Of a stretch of DNA of 64,000 bases, positions 45,677-55,986 are shown piece by piece. Below the pieces are notes generated by a model. It was not told the DNA's origin, did not search any database, and was given only the letters and a program-made list of their open reading frames with translations. Every line of letters starts with the position of its first letter. Within the stretch, counting starts at the first letter, position 1. Source of the stretch: PALSA-612 sp963704335 (GTDB lineage Bacteria > Actinomycetota > Thermoleophilia > Gaiellales > Gaiellaceae); contig OY969889.1 of assembly GCA_963704335.1 (NCBI GenBank), forward strand, positions 2,542,001-2,606,000, given 5' to 3'. A program made the position numbers and the translations under genes.

Positions 45677-46843
45677 GGCTCGAGAATCGGGCGTCCCGGA
45701 GAGCCGCTTCGGAGGCGCCTTCCCGCCGAGCCAGGCGTTCACCGTCGCGCCCACGTCGCCGAACTCGCCCTCGTGGATGTGGCCCGGCGGCGTTCTTGCC
45801 CTGGACGTACGCGAGCAGGAGCCCGTACTCGCGCGAGTGGTCCGTGGACGCCGTCGTTGGGTCGATGCCGTGATCGGATGTGACGATCAGCAGGTCGCCC
45901 TCGCGCAGCGCCTCGAGCAGGTCGGGCAGGCGGCGGTCGAAGTCCTGCAGGCAGCGGTGGAAGTTCTCCGGGTCGTTGCGGTGACCCCAGAGCATGTCCG
46001 TCTCCACGAGGTTGGTGAACACGAAGGCCCGAGTCGATGTCGCGCAGCAGCTGCTCGGTGACCGTGATGCCTTCGACGTTCGACTTCGTCGGGTGCTCGT
46101 GATCGATGTCCAGGTGGGCGAAGATGTCGGGGATCTTCCCGACGCCGTGCACCTCGGCACCCGCCTCGCGCACCTGGGTGAGGTAGTTCGGCCGCTTGCG
46201 GCTCGAGCGAGAAGTCGTGCCGGTTCGGCGTGCGCTCGTAGTTGCCCGGCTCGCCGATGAACGGCCGGGCGATCACGCGCCCCACCGCGTGCTTCCCGGT
46301 GAGGATCTCGCGCGCCTTCCTGCAGCCCTCGTACAGCTCCTCGAGCGGAATCGTCTCCTCGTGCGCCGCGATCTGGAAGACGGAGTCGGCCGACGTGTAG
46401 ACGATCCACTTGCCCGTCTTCTGATGCTCCTCGCCGAGCTCCTGGATGATCTCCGTGCCCGAGGCCGGCTTGTTGCCGAGCACGCCGCGCGCCGTCGCGT
46501 GCATGAACGGGTCGATCACGTCGTGCGGGAAGCCGTGGGGATACGTCGGCAAGGCCTGCGGCGTGACGATGCCCATCATCTCCCAGTGGCCGAGCGTCGT
46601 GTCCTTGCCTTTCGAGCGCTCGAGCAGCCGACCTGCCACCGCGGGCGCACCCGGCATCGGCGCCACGCCCTCGAGCGGAGCGACGTTGCCGAGCCCGAGC
46701 GCCTCCATCGCGGGCAGGTCGAGACCGCCGACGGCGCGCGCGACGTTGCCGAGGGTGTCCGAGCCCTCGTCTCCGAACTCTGCTGCGTCCGGCAGGGCGC
46801 CTGCGCCCACACCGTCGAGCACGATGACGCACGCGCGCGGCAT
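45673..46843 (-). CDS. deoB: Phosphopentomutase (several frameshifts)
   Basis: About 390 residues when joined. It starts MPRACVIVLDGVGAGALPDAAEFGDEGSDTLGNVARAVGGLDLPAMEALGLGN with the metal Asp, then GHWEMMGIV, SADSVFQIAAHEE, NLVETDMLWGHRND and TSDHGIDPTTASTDHSREYG with the metal ligands. It converts ribose or deoxyribose 1-phosphate to 5-phosphate, the step after nucleoside phosphorylase. Single-base frame changes occur near 46195, 46030, 45790 and once more before the stop. Each piece matches the family, so sequence error is more likely than inactivation. It is divergent from a tiny gene at 46863. Confidence 0.82.
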
Positions 46844-46862
46844 GTGTCTATCCTAGAACGCT

Positions 46863-46992
46863 GTGAGCACCGTCCTCGGCCTCCTCGGCGTCGCCGCTCT
46901 ACATCCCCGCGATCATCGCGATCGCGGCCGCGTCACCTGGGTCGTCGTGAAGCTCTCGCCGGGGACGAAGGACGCGCGGCCAAAGCCGAAGG

Positions 46993-46996
<4 letters not shown>
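46863..46996 (+). CDS. Possible small single-span membrane protein (frames broken)
   Basis: A GTG opens MSTVLGLLGVAAL; in a shifted frame YIPAIIAIAAA follows, and in a third VTWVVVKLSPGTKDARPKPKA. Joined they make a plausible 45-residue protein with one membrane span and a basic tail, of a kind I recall as frequent in actinobacteria. Two or three single-base shifts are needed, as in the neighbouring genes. It ends at the convergent ald stop. Weakly supported. Confidence 0.35.
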
Positions 46997-48117
<1,121 letters not shown>

Positions 48118-48129
48118 GAGGGCGGAAGC

Positions 48130-48908
48130 CTAACCGAGGGCCAGTTGCGAGACGTACGCGCGCTCTTCCGGCCCCAACCAGGGCGGCGAACCGGCGGCAG
48201 CGTTCTCGAGAGTGCGCTCCGGCTTCGACGTCGCCGGGATGGCGACGTCGACGCGCTCGTCGGACAGGACCCACTTGAGCAGGGCCTGCGGCCAGGTCTC
48301 GATGCCGAACGGCCGCAACGGCTCGAGCGCCTCCGGCGGCGGCGGGCTGCCGAGCAGGCCGCCGTCGGCGAAAGGCCTCATGACGATCACGGCGAGGCCC
48401 TGTTCGGCGGCGATGGGCAAGCAGCTCCTCTTCGCACTCGCGCTCAGCCGGGTTGTACGGCAGCTGCACCTGCTCGAAGCGGCCGCTGCGCAGAGCAGCG
48501 GCGAGATCCGGCAGCGCATCGCGGTTCCAGTGCGTGACGCCCACCATGCCGATACGTCCCGCCTCGCGCTCCTCCTCGATCCACTCGAGATGCTCGCGCC
48601 AGAGAACGAGGTTGTGAATCTGCTGTACGTCGACGCGGCCGAACCATTCGAGCTGTCGTCGGTACTGCTCACGACCCTCCTCGAGGGTTTGCGCCCAGAT
48701 CTTCGTCGCGAGCGTCACTTCGTCGCGGCGCCCTTCGAACGCCACGGCCAGAGACGCCTCCGCCGCCCCGTACATGGGCGACGTATCGATGAGCCGGCTG
48801 CCTGACTCGAGCGTCGTCGGTGACGACCTCGCGTGCGAGCGCCGAGTCGGCGTCGAACGTGCCAGACGTGCCGAGGCCGACGACCGGGCCGAGCTTGCGC
48901 TCTTCCAT
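48130..48908 (-). CDS. Aldo/keto reductase (two frameshifts)
   Basis: About 260 residues when joined. MEERKLGPVVGLGTSGTF starts the barrel; SPMYGAAEASLAVAFEG holds the catalytic Tyr, TLATKIWAQ the Lys and VDVQQIHNLVLW the His region; C-terminal LAVIVMRPFADGGLLG and VDVAIPATSKPERTLENA bind NADP. The frame changes near 48810 and near 48420. The ATG overlaps the expected stop of the DUF3866 gene (TGATG). The substrate is unknown. Confidence 0.78.
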
Positions 48909-49854
48909 CAGAGCGACCATTTCCCTTGCCACTCGGCCTGCAGAGTACGCGGCGGAGAAGAACAGCCGGTCTTCCTCGAGCCCCCGCCCCATGTGCGAGA
49001 GCGGAAGTCCCGCACAGTCCTCCTCGAGATTGCCGTCTTCTTCGCGGGCGATCGTCAGCTCTTTGCCCAGGAACACGTCGAGCACGGTCTTCGTGTGATG
49101 GGAAGGCATCGTGGTGCCGCTCGCGCTCGTCCGCCTCGGACATGCGAACAGCGAGCACCGGCACGCCGCCGAGTGCGGAGGCGACGTTCGCGGCCTCGGC
49201 AGCGGCGAGCCCACCGTGGCCGAGGATCGTGCCTGTGCCCACGATCCCGGGCCCGATCGCACACACGGCGACGTCGAAGCCTGCCGCCTTCGACCAGGAC
49301 AGCGCAGAAGCCGTCGTCACGCAGTGGACGTCACCGTCGATGCATGACCCGACGGCGACCGCGACCTCGACGAGACCGCGCCCCTTCAACGCCCGCACGG
49401 CGTCGGAGAGGGAAACGGGCAGCGCGCCACCCGGGAGCTGGAGGTACGCGGTGCGGATTCCCTCGCCGATACCCGCACAGACCGGCGCGACCTGGCTGTG
49501 CAGCGAGCAGCAGACGACCGGCATGCCGCCGAGGCCGCGGACCAGCGTGTCCGTCTCCTCCGCATGCCTGACGGCGTGCTGGAGCGACGTGTACGGCAGC
49601 TTCATCACGTGCGCGTCGGGCTCCGCGTCGAGGTCGAGGCCGCGCGTGAGGTTGACGTGCAGCAGGTCGAAGCCGCCCGACCCGAGCCCGAGCTCGCGCG
49701 CCTGGACGTTGACGATGACCTCGTCTCCCTCCTCGACCAGGCCTGTCAGCCTGGGGTACGCGACACACGGAGTGCCGTCGACCTCGCAGCGGACGAGCTC
49801 GGGCAGCCGCTCGACGACGGCCGTGACGCGACCGCGTCTAAGCGAGAGCGCCAT
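48908..49854 (-). CDS. DUF3866 family protein (frameshifts)
   Basis: About 315 residues when joined. It starts MALSLRRGRVTAVVERLPELVRCEVDGTPCVAYPRLTGLVEEGDEVIVNVQARELGLGSGGFDLLHVNLTRG; VAVCAIGPGIVGTGTILGHGGLAAAEAANVASALGG and LAVRMSEADERERHH are family blocks, continuing in another frame as SHHTKTVLDVFLGKELTIA and CAGLPLSHMGRGLEEDRLFF. The family occurs beside nucleoside-metabolism and peptidase genes in Gram-positive bacteria; its function is not established. Frames change near 49115 and again before the stop. It overlaps the M20 gene by 17 bases. Confidence 0.75.
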
Positions 49855-50942
49855 CGAGCAGGGCGAGCGAGACGTCCACCATCGCCTCCACGTCGGAGAC
49901 GGCGATGTGCTCGCCGGGGGTGTGGATCTCGGCCATCGCATTCGCCAGCGTGACGCATGGGATCCCGCGCTCGTTGAAGACGTTCGCGTCGGCACCACCG
50001 CCCGTGAACGCGTAGGACGGCGTGAAGCCGCAGCGCTCCAGCGCCTGGGCGGCCAGCGCGACGGCGGGCTCGTCCTTCCGGAAGCGGTAGCCGCGGTACG
50101 AGCGGTCGATGTCGGTCTCCACTTCGCACTCCTCGAGCGCGGCCGCGAACGCAAAGGCCTCCTCCATCTCGCGCACGACGTCGGCGAGCTTCGCCTCGTT
50201 GTGGCTCCGCGCCTCGGCCTTCAGGGTGCAGTGCTCCGGGATGATGTTGCGCGCCGTGCCGCCTTCGATCAGGCCGACGTTCGCAGAGGTCTCCTCGTCG
50301 ATGCGGCCGAGGCGGAGGTCGGCGATGGCTCGCGCGGCGGCGGCGATCGCCGACCGGCCCTCCTCCGGATACATGCCGGCGTGCGCCGAGCGGCCGTGGA
50401 AGGCAACCTCGAGGCTCGCCGCCCACGGCGCGCCGATGACGATCTCGCCGATCGGGGCCGCCTGGTCGTAGACGTAGCCGAGCTCGGCCTGGAGCCGCGT
50501 GTGGTCGAAGGCGTACGCGCCGCGCAGGCCGACCTCCTCCTTCGCCGTGAAGACGAGCTCGAGCCCTGCGTGCGGCCGGCCCTCCTTCGAGCGTGCGGCG
50601 GGCGGCCTCGATCATCGACGCCACCGCCGCCTTGTTGTCGGCGCCGAGGATCGTGCCCGCGGCGTTGCGTACGACGCCGTCCTCGACGACGGGCTCGATC
50701 GGGCCCTCCGGCGGCACGGTGTCGAGATGCGCGCAGAGGAAGATCGGCGTGCCCTCGGCGGTCGGCTCGAGGCGCGCGTACAGCGAGCCCATGGTCGAGC
50801 CGATCGCCGGGCCGGTGTCGTCCTCGTCGACCTCGAGGCCGATCGAGCGCAGCTCCTCGGTCACGCGGTCGGCGACTGCGCGCTCTTCGCCCGGCGGGCT
50901 GGGAATGGCGGCGAGCTCGAGGAAGAGGTCCAGCGCGGGCAC
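49838..50942 (-). CDS. M20 family metallopeptidase (peptidase T-like; one frameshift)
   Basis: About 368 residues. MPALDLFLELAAIPSPPGEERAVADRV and the zinc ligands in FLCAHLDTVPPEGP (His, Asp), LGADNKAAVASMIEA (Asp) and later GGTARNIIPEHCTLKAEARSHN and TGGGADANVFNERGIPCV identify a tripeptidase/dipeptidase-like M20 enzyme. The catalytic Glu pair should lie in the shifted part (VFTAKEEVGL). The frame changes by one base near 50585, in GGAGGGCCGGCC. The start is GTG. Confidence 0.82.
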
Positions 50943-50959
50943 GTCGCGATCTTAGGCTG

Positions 50960-51673
50960 TTAGCCTCGGTGCGTGGCGCGTCGGCTGGGAACGTATCGAG
51001 CTCGATCCGAGAGCGGTCGAGTCGCGTCGCGCACTGAGTCGGCTCCGCGGGCGACCACGCCTGCGATAGGACCGGCTAGGTCGCACGCGCCCGCGCCGCT
51101 CGACGTGCGACGCGCTGAACGCGCGCCCCGGCCGACGCTGTACGGCGCGTTGTTCGAGACGTTCGTCCCGAGCCGTGTCCATGTGTGCGACGGAAAGGCG
51201 AACTGCAGTTTGCCGGCAGCGACCGGCATGATGACCGCGCGGCGTGTTCGTGAGTCGGAGGCATCCGTGCGAGACGTCGCCGGCGACGTGCGCCGAATCC
51301 TGGCGCCGGGCAGCGTCGCGTCGGCGGACGGCTGCGTGAGGTTCGTCTGGCCGGAGCCGTCGGCGTTCATGACGTAGATCTCGAAGTTGACGTCACGGTT
51401 GCTCGCGAACGCCACCCTGCTGCCGTCGGGTGACCAGCCGGGCAGGAAGTCGGTTGCGGTGTTGCCGGTCAGGTTCGTCTGCCCCGATCCGTCGGCGTTC
51501 ATCGCGTAGATCTCCCAGTTGCCGTCGCGGTCGCTCGTGAAGGCGATCTTTCCGCTCGTGCTCGGAAAGGCGGCCTGCGCGCTGCCAACGGCCGCGCCGA
51601 CCACCGTGACGAGAGTGATGAGCAGCGCGCAGGCCGCAAACCACCGCGCGGCTCGGAAATGCCGCAGAGTCAT
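50960..51673 (-). CDS. Exported PD40 (TolB-like propeller) protein, truncated or scrambled
   Basis: The ATG at 51673 has a good ribosome site (GAGAGGGGGAG). The signal peptide runs to AQAAFP. GKIAFTSDRDGNWEIYAMNADGSGQTNLTGNTATDFLPGWSPDGSRVAFASNRDVNFEIYVMNADGSGQTNLTQ is one and a half PD40 blades; full proteins carry six or more. After about residue 115 the reading frame (ARIRRTSPATSRTDASDS...) shows nothing recognisable in any frame. So about 51300-50960 holds no gene I can support. Either the propeller was deleted here or the sequence is corrupted. Confidence 0.55.
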   Translation of the reverse strand: MTLRHFRAARWFAACALLITLVTVVGAAVGSAQAAFPSTSGKIAFTSDRDGNWEIYAMNADGSGQTNLTGNTATDFLPGWSPDGSRVAFASNRDVNFEIYVMNADGSGQTNLTQPSADATLPGARIRRTSPATSRTDASDSRTRRAVIMPVAAGKLQFAFPSHTWTRLGTNVSNNAPYSVGRGARSARRTSSGAGACDLAGPIAGVVARGADSVRDATRPLSDRARYVPSRRATHRG

Positions 51674-51773
51674 GCGTGTCTCCCCCTCTCCAGTCATAGC
51701 TGGGCCGCCGGCATCGTCGATGATCTGAAGTCGGAAGTCAATCTCGCGACACAGGTGAGGCAGAATCCGACGA

Positions 51774-52235
51774 GTGGCCACGTGGGCGACCATCCGCACG
51801 ATCGCGCTGTCGCTACCCGAGGCCGAGGAGGAACCCGGGGAGCGACCCGCCTTCCGCGTCCGCGGAAAGCTCTTCGCCTGGAGGAGCCGCGATCGGGACG
51901 GGGCGACGCTGGCCCTCCGCGTCGACCGCGACGAGAAGCAGCTGATGCTCGACGCGAGTCCCGACCTCTACTTCCAGACCCCGCACTACGAGGGCTACCC
52001 GGGCGTGCTCGTCCACCTCGACGCGATCGACGTCGACGAGCTGAGAGAGCGGATCGAGGACGCCTGGCTGATCCAGGCAGCCGAAGAGCGCCTGCGCGAA
52101 CGATTACCTCGCCGGTCAAGTCTCCTTCGCTGTAGGGCTGAAACAGCGGATCGCGCGGATACGGTGCGTACGCCTCCTTCGGTAACGGCGTCTCCTGCGC
52201 GACGCTTGCGCCGTGCTTCGCGGCGACGTCATTGA
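51774..52235 (+). CDS. YjbR/MmcQ family protein (3' end unreliable)
   Basis: MATWATIRTIALSLPEAEEEPGERPAFRVRGKLFAWRSRDRDGATLALRVDRDEKQLMLDASPDLYFQTPHYEGYPGVLVHLDAIDVDELRERIEDAWLIQA is a typical YjbR protein (CyaY-like, DNA-binding fold), about 105 residues. The rest, from about 52090 on, runs antisense to the last cupin gene and is not family sequence. A small indel where APKRL is expected (AEERL here) probably hides the true stop near 52095-52135. The start is GTG. Function is unknown; a DNA-binding role has been suggested for the family. Confidence 0.72.
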   Translation: MATWATIRTIALSLPEAEEEPGERPAFRVRGKLFAWRSRDRDGATLALRVDRDEKQLMLDASPDLYFQTPHYEGYPGVLVHLDAIDVDELRERIEDAWLIQAAEERLRERLPRRSSLLRCRAETADRADTVRTPPSVTASPARRLRRASRRRH

Positions 52236-52647
52236 CCGGGTAGAGGATCTCGTCGTTCCCCGTCCGCGCGCCGACCGTGACGATCACGCACGGGCCTGTC
52301 GCCCGCACCGACGAAGGTGTGTCCCGTCCTCGGCGGGCAGTGGACGAAGTCCCAGGCCTCGAGTCGGCGCTCTTCGCCTTCGATCACGAGCACGCACTCG
52401 CCGGAGACGACGAGGAAGTTCTCCTGGCCGGTCTCGCCGTGGTACATGCCGGTCGGCTCGCCGGGCTGCGAGCACGGCGATGCGCATGCCGAGCTGCTCG
52501 AAGTCGCCGTCGCCTTCGAGGTCCGCCCAGCGGCCGAGCCCTCGGCGTTCCCACCAGCGAACGTCGCGGGCGTTGACGACGAACCAGCCCGGCGCCTTCC
52601 GCACCGAGGCCCTCGGGCAGCTGCTCGAGCCTCGCCTCGGCGACCAT
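52104..52647 (-). CDS. Cupin array, copy 5 (frameshifted)
   Basis: Pieces in three frames match the four upstream cupins in order: MVAEARLEQLPEGLG, GWFVVNARDVRWWERRGLGRWADLEGDGDFEQLGMRIAVL, PGEPTGMYHGETGQENFLVVSGECVLVIEGEERRLEAWDFVHCPP, and NDEILYPVNDVAAKHGASVAQETPLPKEAYAPYPRDPLFQPYSEGDL. Frames change near 52590, 52475 and 52300, with one more probable near the end; a TAA at 52104-52106 would then close the gene, as in copy 4. The ATG overlaps the copy 4 stop (TGATG). The cupin core is intact in pieces. Confidence 0.65.
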
Positions 52648-53159
52648 CAGCGGAAGTCCGGCAGGTCGCCCTCCCGGTACGGGGCCGGGTCGATGCGCGT
52701 AAACCGCGTATACGCCTCGTCCGGGCTCGGAGTTGTCTCCAGGGCGCTCGCATCGTACTTCGCGGCCAGCTCGTTCACGGGGTAGATGAGCTCCTCCTCC
52801 CGCTCCTTCCAGACTCGCGCGCCGACCATGACGATCGCGCACGGGCCATCACCCGCGCCGACGAAGACGTGCTCCGTCATCGGCGGGCAGTGGACGAAGT
52901 CCCATTGCTTCAGCGGCCGCTCCTCGTTCTCGATTACGAGCACACACTCGCCGGAGACGACGAGGAAGTTCTCCTGGACGCCCTCGCCGTGGTACAGGCA
53001 GTTCGGCTCGCCCGGTCGAAGCACGACGAGCTGGAAGCCCAGCTCCTCGAACTCGGCGTCGCCTTCGAGATTCGCCGACCGGCCCTGACCCTCGCGTCCT
53101 CTCCACTTCACGTCGCGCGCGTTGCGGACGAAGGCGGTGTCGTCGCTCATGGCAGCCAT
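52647..53159 (-). CDS. Cupin array, copy 4
   Basis: 170 residues. The N terminus is shorter than in the others (MAAMSDDTAFVRNARDVKW). The cupin core PGEPNCLYHGEGVQENFLVVSGECVLVIENEERPLKQWDFVHCPPMTEHVFVGAGDGPCAIVMVGAR is kept, with His, Glu, Glu and His at ligand-like positions. The C terminus ends YREGDLPDFR instead of the EGWLP of copies 1-3, so it groups with copy 5. It overlaps copy 3 by 13 bases. Confidence 0.85.
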   Translation of the reverse strand: MAAMSDDTAFVRNARDVKWRGREGQGRSANLEGDAEFEELGFQLVVLRPGEPNCLYHGEGVQENFLVVSGECVLVIENEERPLKQWDFVHCPPMTEHVFVGAGDGPCAIVMVGARVWKEREEELIYPVNELAAKYDASALETTPSPDEAYTRFTRIDPAPYREGDLPDFR

Positions 53160-53689
53160 CCTTCCTGGTATCGGGTCTGCTCCGGTCGCGGGAAGCGGGC
53201 GTAGGCGTCCTTCGGGTTGGGCGTTTCCTCGAGCACGCTCGCGCCGTGCTCGGCAGCGACCTCGTTGACCGGGTACAGGATGTCACCGCCGCCCTTGCGT
53301 CTGCCCGCCATGAGGATCACGCACGGGCCGTCGCCCGCGCCCACAAAGACGTGCTCGGCCATCGGTGGGCAGTGGACGAAGTCCCAGGCCCTGAGGTGGC
53401 GCTCTTCGCCCTCGAGGATCACGATGCACTCTCCGGACAGCACGAGAAAGTCCTCCTGGTCCGACTCGCCGTGGTACATGCAGTTCGGCTGGCCGGGCAG
53501 CAGCACTTCGATATGGAAGCCAAGCTCGTCGAATGCCGGCTTCCCTTCAAAGGTCGTGGCCTGGCCGAGCTCGTCGCTCCGCCACCACGCTGACTCTCGC
53601 GCGTTGAGCACGAACCAGCCCTCACCCTCGGGGACGAGGCCTACGTCCGTTTCCGTCAGCTGCGCCTCGGGAACGCTCACGGCAGCCAT
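53147..53689 (-). CDS. Cupin array, copy 3
   Basis: 180 residues. LTETDVGLVPEGEGWFVLNARESAWWRSDELGQATTF, then PGQPNCMYHGESDQEDFLVLSGECIVILEGEERHLRAWDFVHCPPMAEHVFVGAGDGPCVILMAGRR, ending YQEGWLP. It is most like copy 1. The overlap with copy 2 is 13 bases, the same as at the copy 1/2 and copy 3/4 junctions, so these units arose by repeated duplication of one coupled gene. The substrate is unknown. Confidence 0.86.
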   Translation of the reverse strand: MAAVSVPEAQLTETDVGLVPEGEGWFVLNARESAWWRSDELGQATTFEGKPAFDELGFHIEVLLPGQPNCMYHGESDQEDFLVLSGECIVILEGEERHLRAWDFVHCPPMAEHVFVGAGDGPCVILMAGRRKGGGDILYPVNEVAAEHGASVLEETPNPKDAYARFPRPEQTRYQEGWLP

Positions 53690-54222
53690 CCTTCCTGATA
53701 AGCGATCCGCTTCTCCTGGCTGAAACGGGCGTACGCCTCGTCCGGCTTCGACGTCTCCTCCAGCACGCTCGCGTCGTGCTTCGCAGCGACCTCGTCGACC
53801 GCATAGACCACCTCGAAGCCGCCCGCGCGGCTACCGACCATGACGATCGCGCACGGACCGTCGCCGGCGCCGACGAACGTGTGCTTCGTCCACGGAGGGC
53901 AGTGGACGAAGTCCCAGGCCTTGAGGTGCCGCTCCTCGCCTTCGATCACGAGCACGCACTCGCCGGAGACGACGAGGAAGTTCTCCTGCCCGGACTCCCC
54001 GTGGTAGATGCCTCGCTGGCCGGGCGAGAGCACCTGGATCCGGAAGCCGAGCTGGGACCACTCCTGCCGTCCTTCGAAGTCGGTGTCCTGTCCGCGCTCC
54101 TGGCTCGTGATCCACGACACGTCGCGTGCGTTGAGCACGAACCAGCCGTGGCCCTCCGGCACGAGCCCGAGTTCCGTCGTCTTCAACTTTGCCTCGGGCA
54201 CAGCGTCGGTCATGGCAGCCAT
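53677..54222 (-). CDS. Cupin array, copy 2
   Basis: 181 residues. KLKTTELGLVPEGHGWFVLNARDVSWITSQERGQDTDFEG, then PGQRGIYHGESGQENFLVVSGECVLVIEGEERHLKAWDFVHCPPWTKHTFVGAGDGPCAIVMVGSR and YQEGWLP at the end. It has the single-domain cupin fold with an Arg-Gly where the others have Pro-Asn before the metal motif. It is coupled to copy 1 (13-base overlap). Confidence 0.86.
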   Translation of the reverse strand: MAAMTDAVPEAKLKTTELGLVPEGHGWFVLNARDVSWITSQERGQDTDFEGRQEWSQLGFRIQVLSPGQRGIYHGESGQENFLVVSGECVLVIEGEERHLKAWDFVHCPPWTKHTFVGAGDGPCAIVMVGSRAGGFEVVYAVDEVAAKHDASVLEETSKPDEAYARFSQEKRIAYQEGWLP

Positions 54223-54740
54223 CCTTCCTCGTATCGCGTCAGCTCGCCCGGCTCGAAGCGCGCGTAGGCCTCCTCTGGGCTAGTCGTCTCCTCGAGGACG
54301 CCGGCGTCGTGCTTGGCCGCCATGTCGTTGACCGGATAGAGGACCTCGTCGCTTTCCTTCGTCCTGCCGGCCATGACGATCACGCACGGCCCGTCGCCGG
54401 CGCCGACGAAGATGTGCTCGACCATCGGTGGGCAGTGGACGAAGTCCCAGGCCTCGAGACGGCGCTCCTCCCCTTCGAGAATGAGGACGCACTCACCGGA
54501 AAGGACGAGAAAGTCCTCCTGGCCCGACTCCCCGTGGTACATGCCGTTCGGCTGGCCCGGAAGCAGCACGTTGATGTTGAAGCCGACCTCCGGAAACACG
54601 GCCTCACCTTTGAGCTCCGCCGACCGGCCGAGCCTCTCGCTCCGCCACCAGCACGCGTTGCGAGCGTTGAGCACGAACCAGCCCTCGCCGTCGGGCACAA
54701 GCCCGGCCTCTGTCTCCCTCAGATTCGCCGCCGAAACCAT
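54210..54740 (-). CDS. Cupin array, copy 1 (first gene)
   Basis: 176 residues; first of five same-strand cupins. H69, E71 and E75 in MYHGESGQEDFLVLSGECVLILEGEERRLEAWDFVHCPPMVEHIFVGAGDGP and H109 stand where metal ligands and PxxxxH lie in cupins, but the classic HxH is replaced by HxE, so metal and chemistry are uncertain. After the barrel comes a conserved tail (LYPVNDMAAKHDAGVLEETTSPEEAYARFEPGELTRYEEGWLP) shared by all copies. It is divergent from the exported gene at 54847; the shared upstream element lies directly before its ATG. A family name more exact than cupin cannot be given. Confidence 0.86.
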   Translation of the reverse strand: MVSAANLRETEAGLVPDGEGWFVLNARNACWWRSERLGRSAELKGEAVFPEVGFNINVLLPGQPNGMYHGESGQEDFLVLSGECVLILEGEERRLEAWDFVHCPPMVEHIFVGAGDGPCVIVMAGRTKESDEVLYPVNDMAAKHDAGVLEETTSPEEAYARFEPGELTRYEEGWLP

Positions 54741-54741
54741 G

Positions 54742-54767
54742 AGCGAATAGTTAGCAGAAGGGAAAAA
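54742..54767. repeat. Upstream element, copy 1
   Basis: AGCGAATAGTTAGCAGAAGG then GAAAAA. It matches 56061-56086 at 23 of 26 positions. Both copies lie 105-108 bases before the ATG of an exported twin gene. A GGGTA(T/C) motif follows at 54812 (56141 in the other copy), about 30 bases before each ATG. It could be a regulator site, or simply part of the duplicated unit. Confidence 0.5.
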
Positions 54768-54846
54768 CTAGGCAAGGGGCATCCTCCAGCGTGCTGAAGT
54801 CGTGTCCTTTTGGGTACCGGGAGCGGAACACACCGAAGGAGGTTTC

Positions 54847-55974
54847 ATGCATCGACTCAACGTGAGATCGAAGAGAGCGCGGCGACTAGGGATTCGCATC
54901 GCCGCTCCCCTTGTGGTCGCCGCATCAGTGACGGCGGCTTTGCTTCCGGGCTCGGGGTCCGCCCGAGCTCTGGTCCCCCCGAACAACACGACTGAACCGA
55001 GGATCAGCGGCGAGGCCCGGGAAGGACGAGTGCTGACGGCGAGCCCGGGTACGTGGTCGGGCTCGACGCCGATGCAGTTCGCCTACCGCTGGCTCAGGTG
55101 TCCGACCGACGGCGGTACGCCCGTCGGCGGCGACTGCTTGGCGCTCAACGCGACGACGAGCACGTACCGCGTCCGCGACAAGGACGTCGGGCTGCGGCTT
55201 CGTGTGCGCGTAACTGCAACGAACGCGGACGGCTCCGACATCGCCGCGTCCAACGCAACGGGCATCGTCCAGGGGTCTTCCAAGCCGAGCAACATCACAC
55301 CGCCGAGCATCTCCGGCTCGCCGGTCCTGGGCCAGACGCTGACCGCCGACCCCGGTCTGTGGTCCGGCACGGCTCCGATTACGTACGGCTACCAGTGGCG
55401 GAGTTGCAACCCGAGCGGGGGCAACTGCCAGAACGTCGCGGGTGCCACCGGTCGCAACTACAACCTGAGGCAGGCCGATGTCGGTACGACCCTGCGCTTC
55501 CGAGTCAACGCGAGTAACGCGGTCGGATCGACGACGGCCACCTCGGTCCCGACGGCCGTCATCGCAGCCAGCGCTCCCACCGGGTGCCCGGGCGGCAACG
55601 GACCGATCAACGTCAGCCAGGTGACGCCACCGGCGCGGCTGCTGGTTGATCGCTTCCAGGTGTCGCCGAACCCGATCCCGCGATCGACGGGCGCTCTGAG
55701 CGCCGGCTTCCGTGTGACGGCGTGCGGTGGCCGACCCGTGTCGGGTGCGCTCGTCTACGTCACCGCCGTGCCGTACAACCAGTTCGCCATTCCGCCAGAG
55801 CAGCCGACGGGTGGCGACGGCATCGCCATCCTCCGCATGGACCGCCTCGGCGGGTTCCCCGCGGCGAACAACCAGTCGCTACTCGTGATGTTCGTGCGCG
55901 CCCGGAAGGGCACGGAGCCCGTGCTCTCGGGCATATCTACGCGGCGTCTGATCTCCTTCCCGCTCGCCAAATAG
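54847..55974 (+). CDS. Exported protein with two Ig-like repeats, twin 1
   Basis: 375 residues from the ATG with GAAGGAGG before it. Signal peptide with basic start (MHRLNVRSKRARRLGIRIAAPLVVAASVTAALLPGSGSARA). Two about 95-residue repeats follow, each PxISGxxxxGxxLTAxxGxWSGxxPxxxxYxWxxC...DVGxxLRxRVxAxNAxGS, a bacterial Ig-like pattern frequent in exported actinobacterial proteins, each with a Cys pair. The C-terminal about 140 residues (PTGCPGGNGPINVSQVTPPARLLVDRFQVSPNPIPR ... RRLISFPLAK) form another beta domain. There is no anchor motif, so it is secreted or bound non-covalently. Function is unknown. Confidence 0.8.
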   Translation: MHRLNVRSKRARRLGIRIAAPLVVAASVTAALLPGSGSARALVPPNNTTEPRISGEAREGRVLTASPGTWSGSTPMQFAYRWLRCPTDGGTPVGGDCLALNATTSTYRVRDKDVGLRLRVRVTATNADGSDIAASNATGIVQGSSKPSNITPPSISGSPVLGQTLTADPGLWSGTAPITYGYQWRSCNPSGGNCQNVAGATGRNYNLRQADVGTTLRFRVNASNAVGSTTATSVPTAVIAASAPTGCPGGNGPINVSQVTPPARLLVDRFQVSPNPIPRSTGALSAGFRVTACGGRPVSGALVYVTAVPYNQFAIPPEQPTGGDGIAILRMDRLGGFPAANNQSLLVMFVRARKGTEPVLSGISTRRLISFPLAK

Positions 55975-55986
55975 GGGTCGCCGTTT

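Noticed and set aside
52236..54740. Plus-strand frames over the cupin array that repeat themselves four or five times
   Set aside because: They repeat only because the minus-strand cupin genes are duplicated; they contain no independent family sequence.
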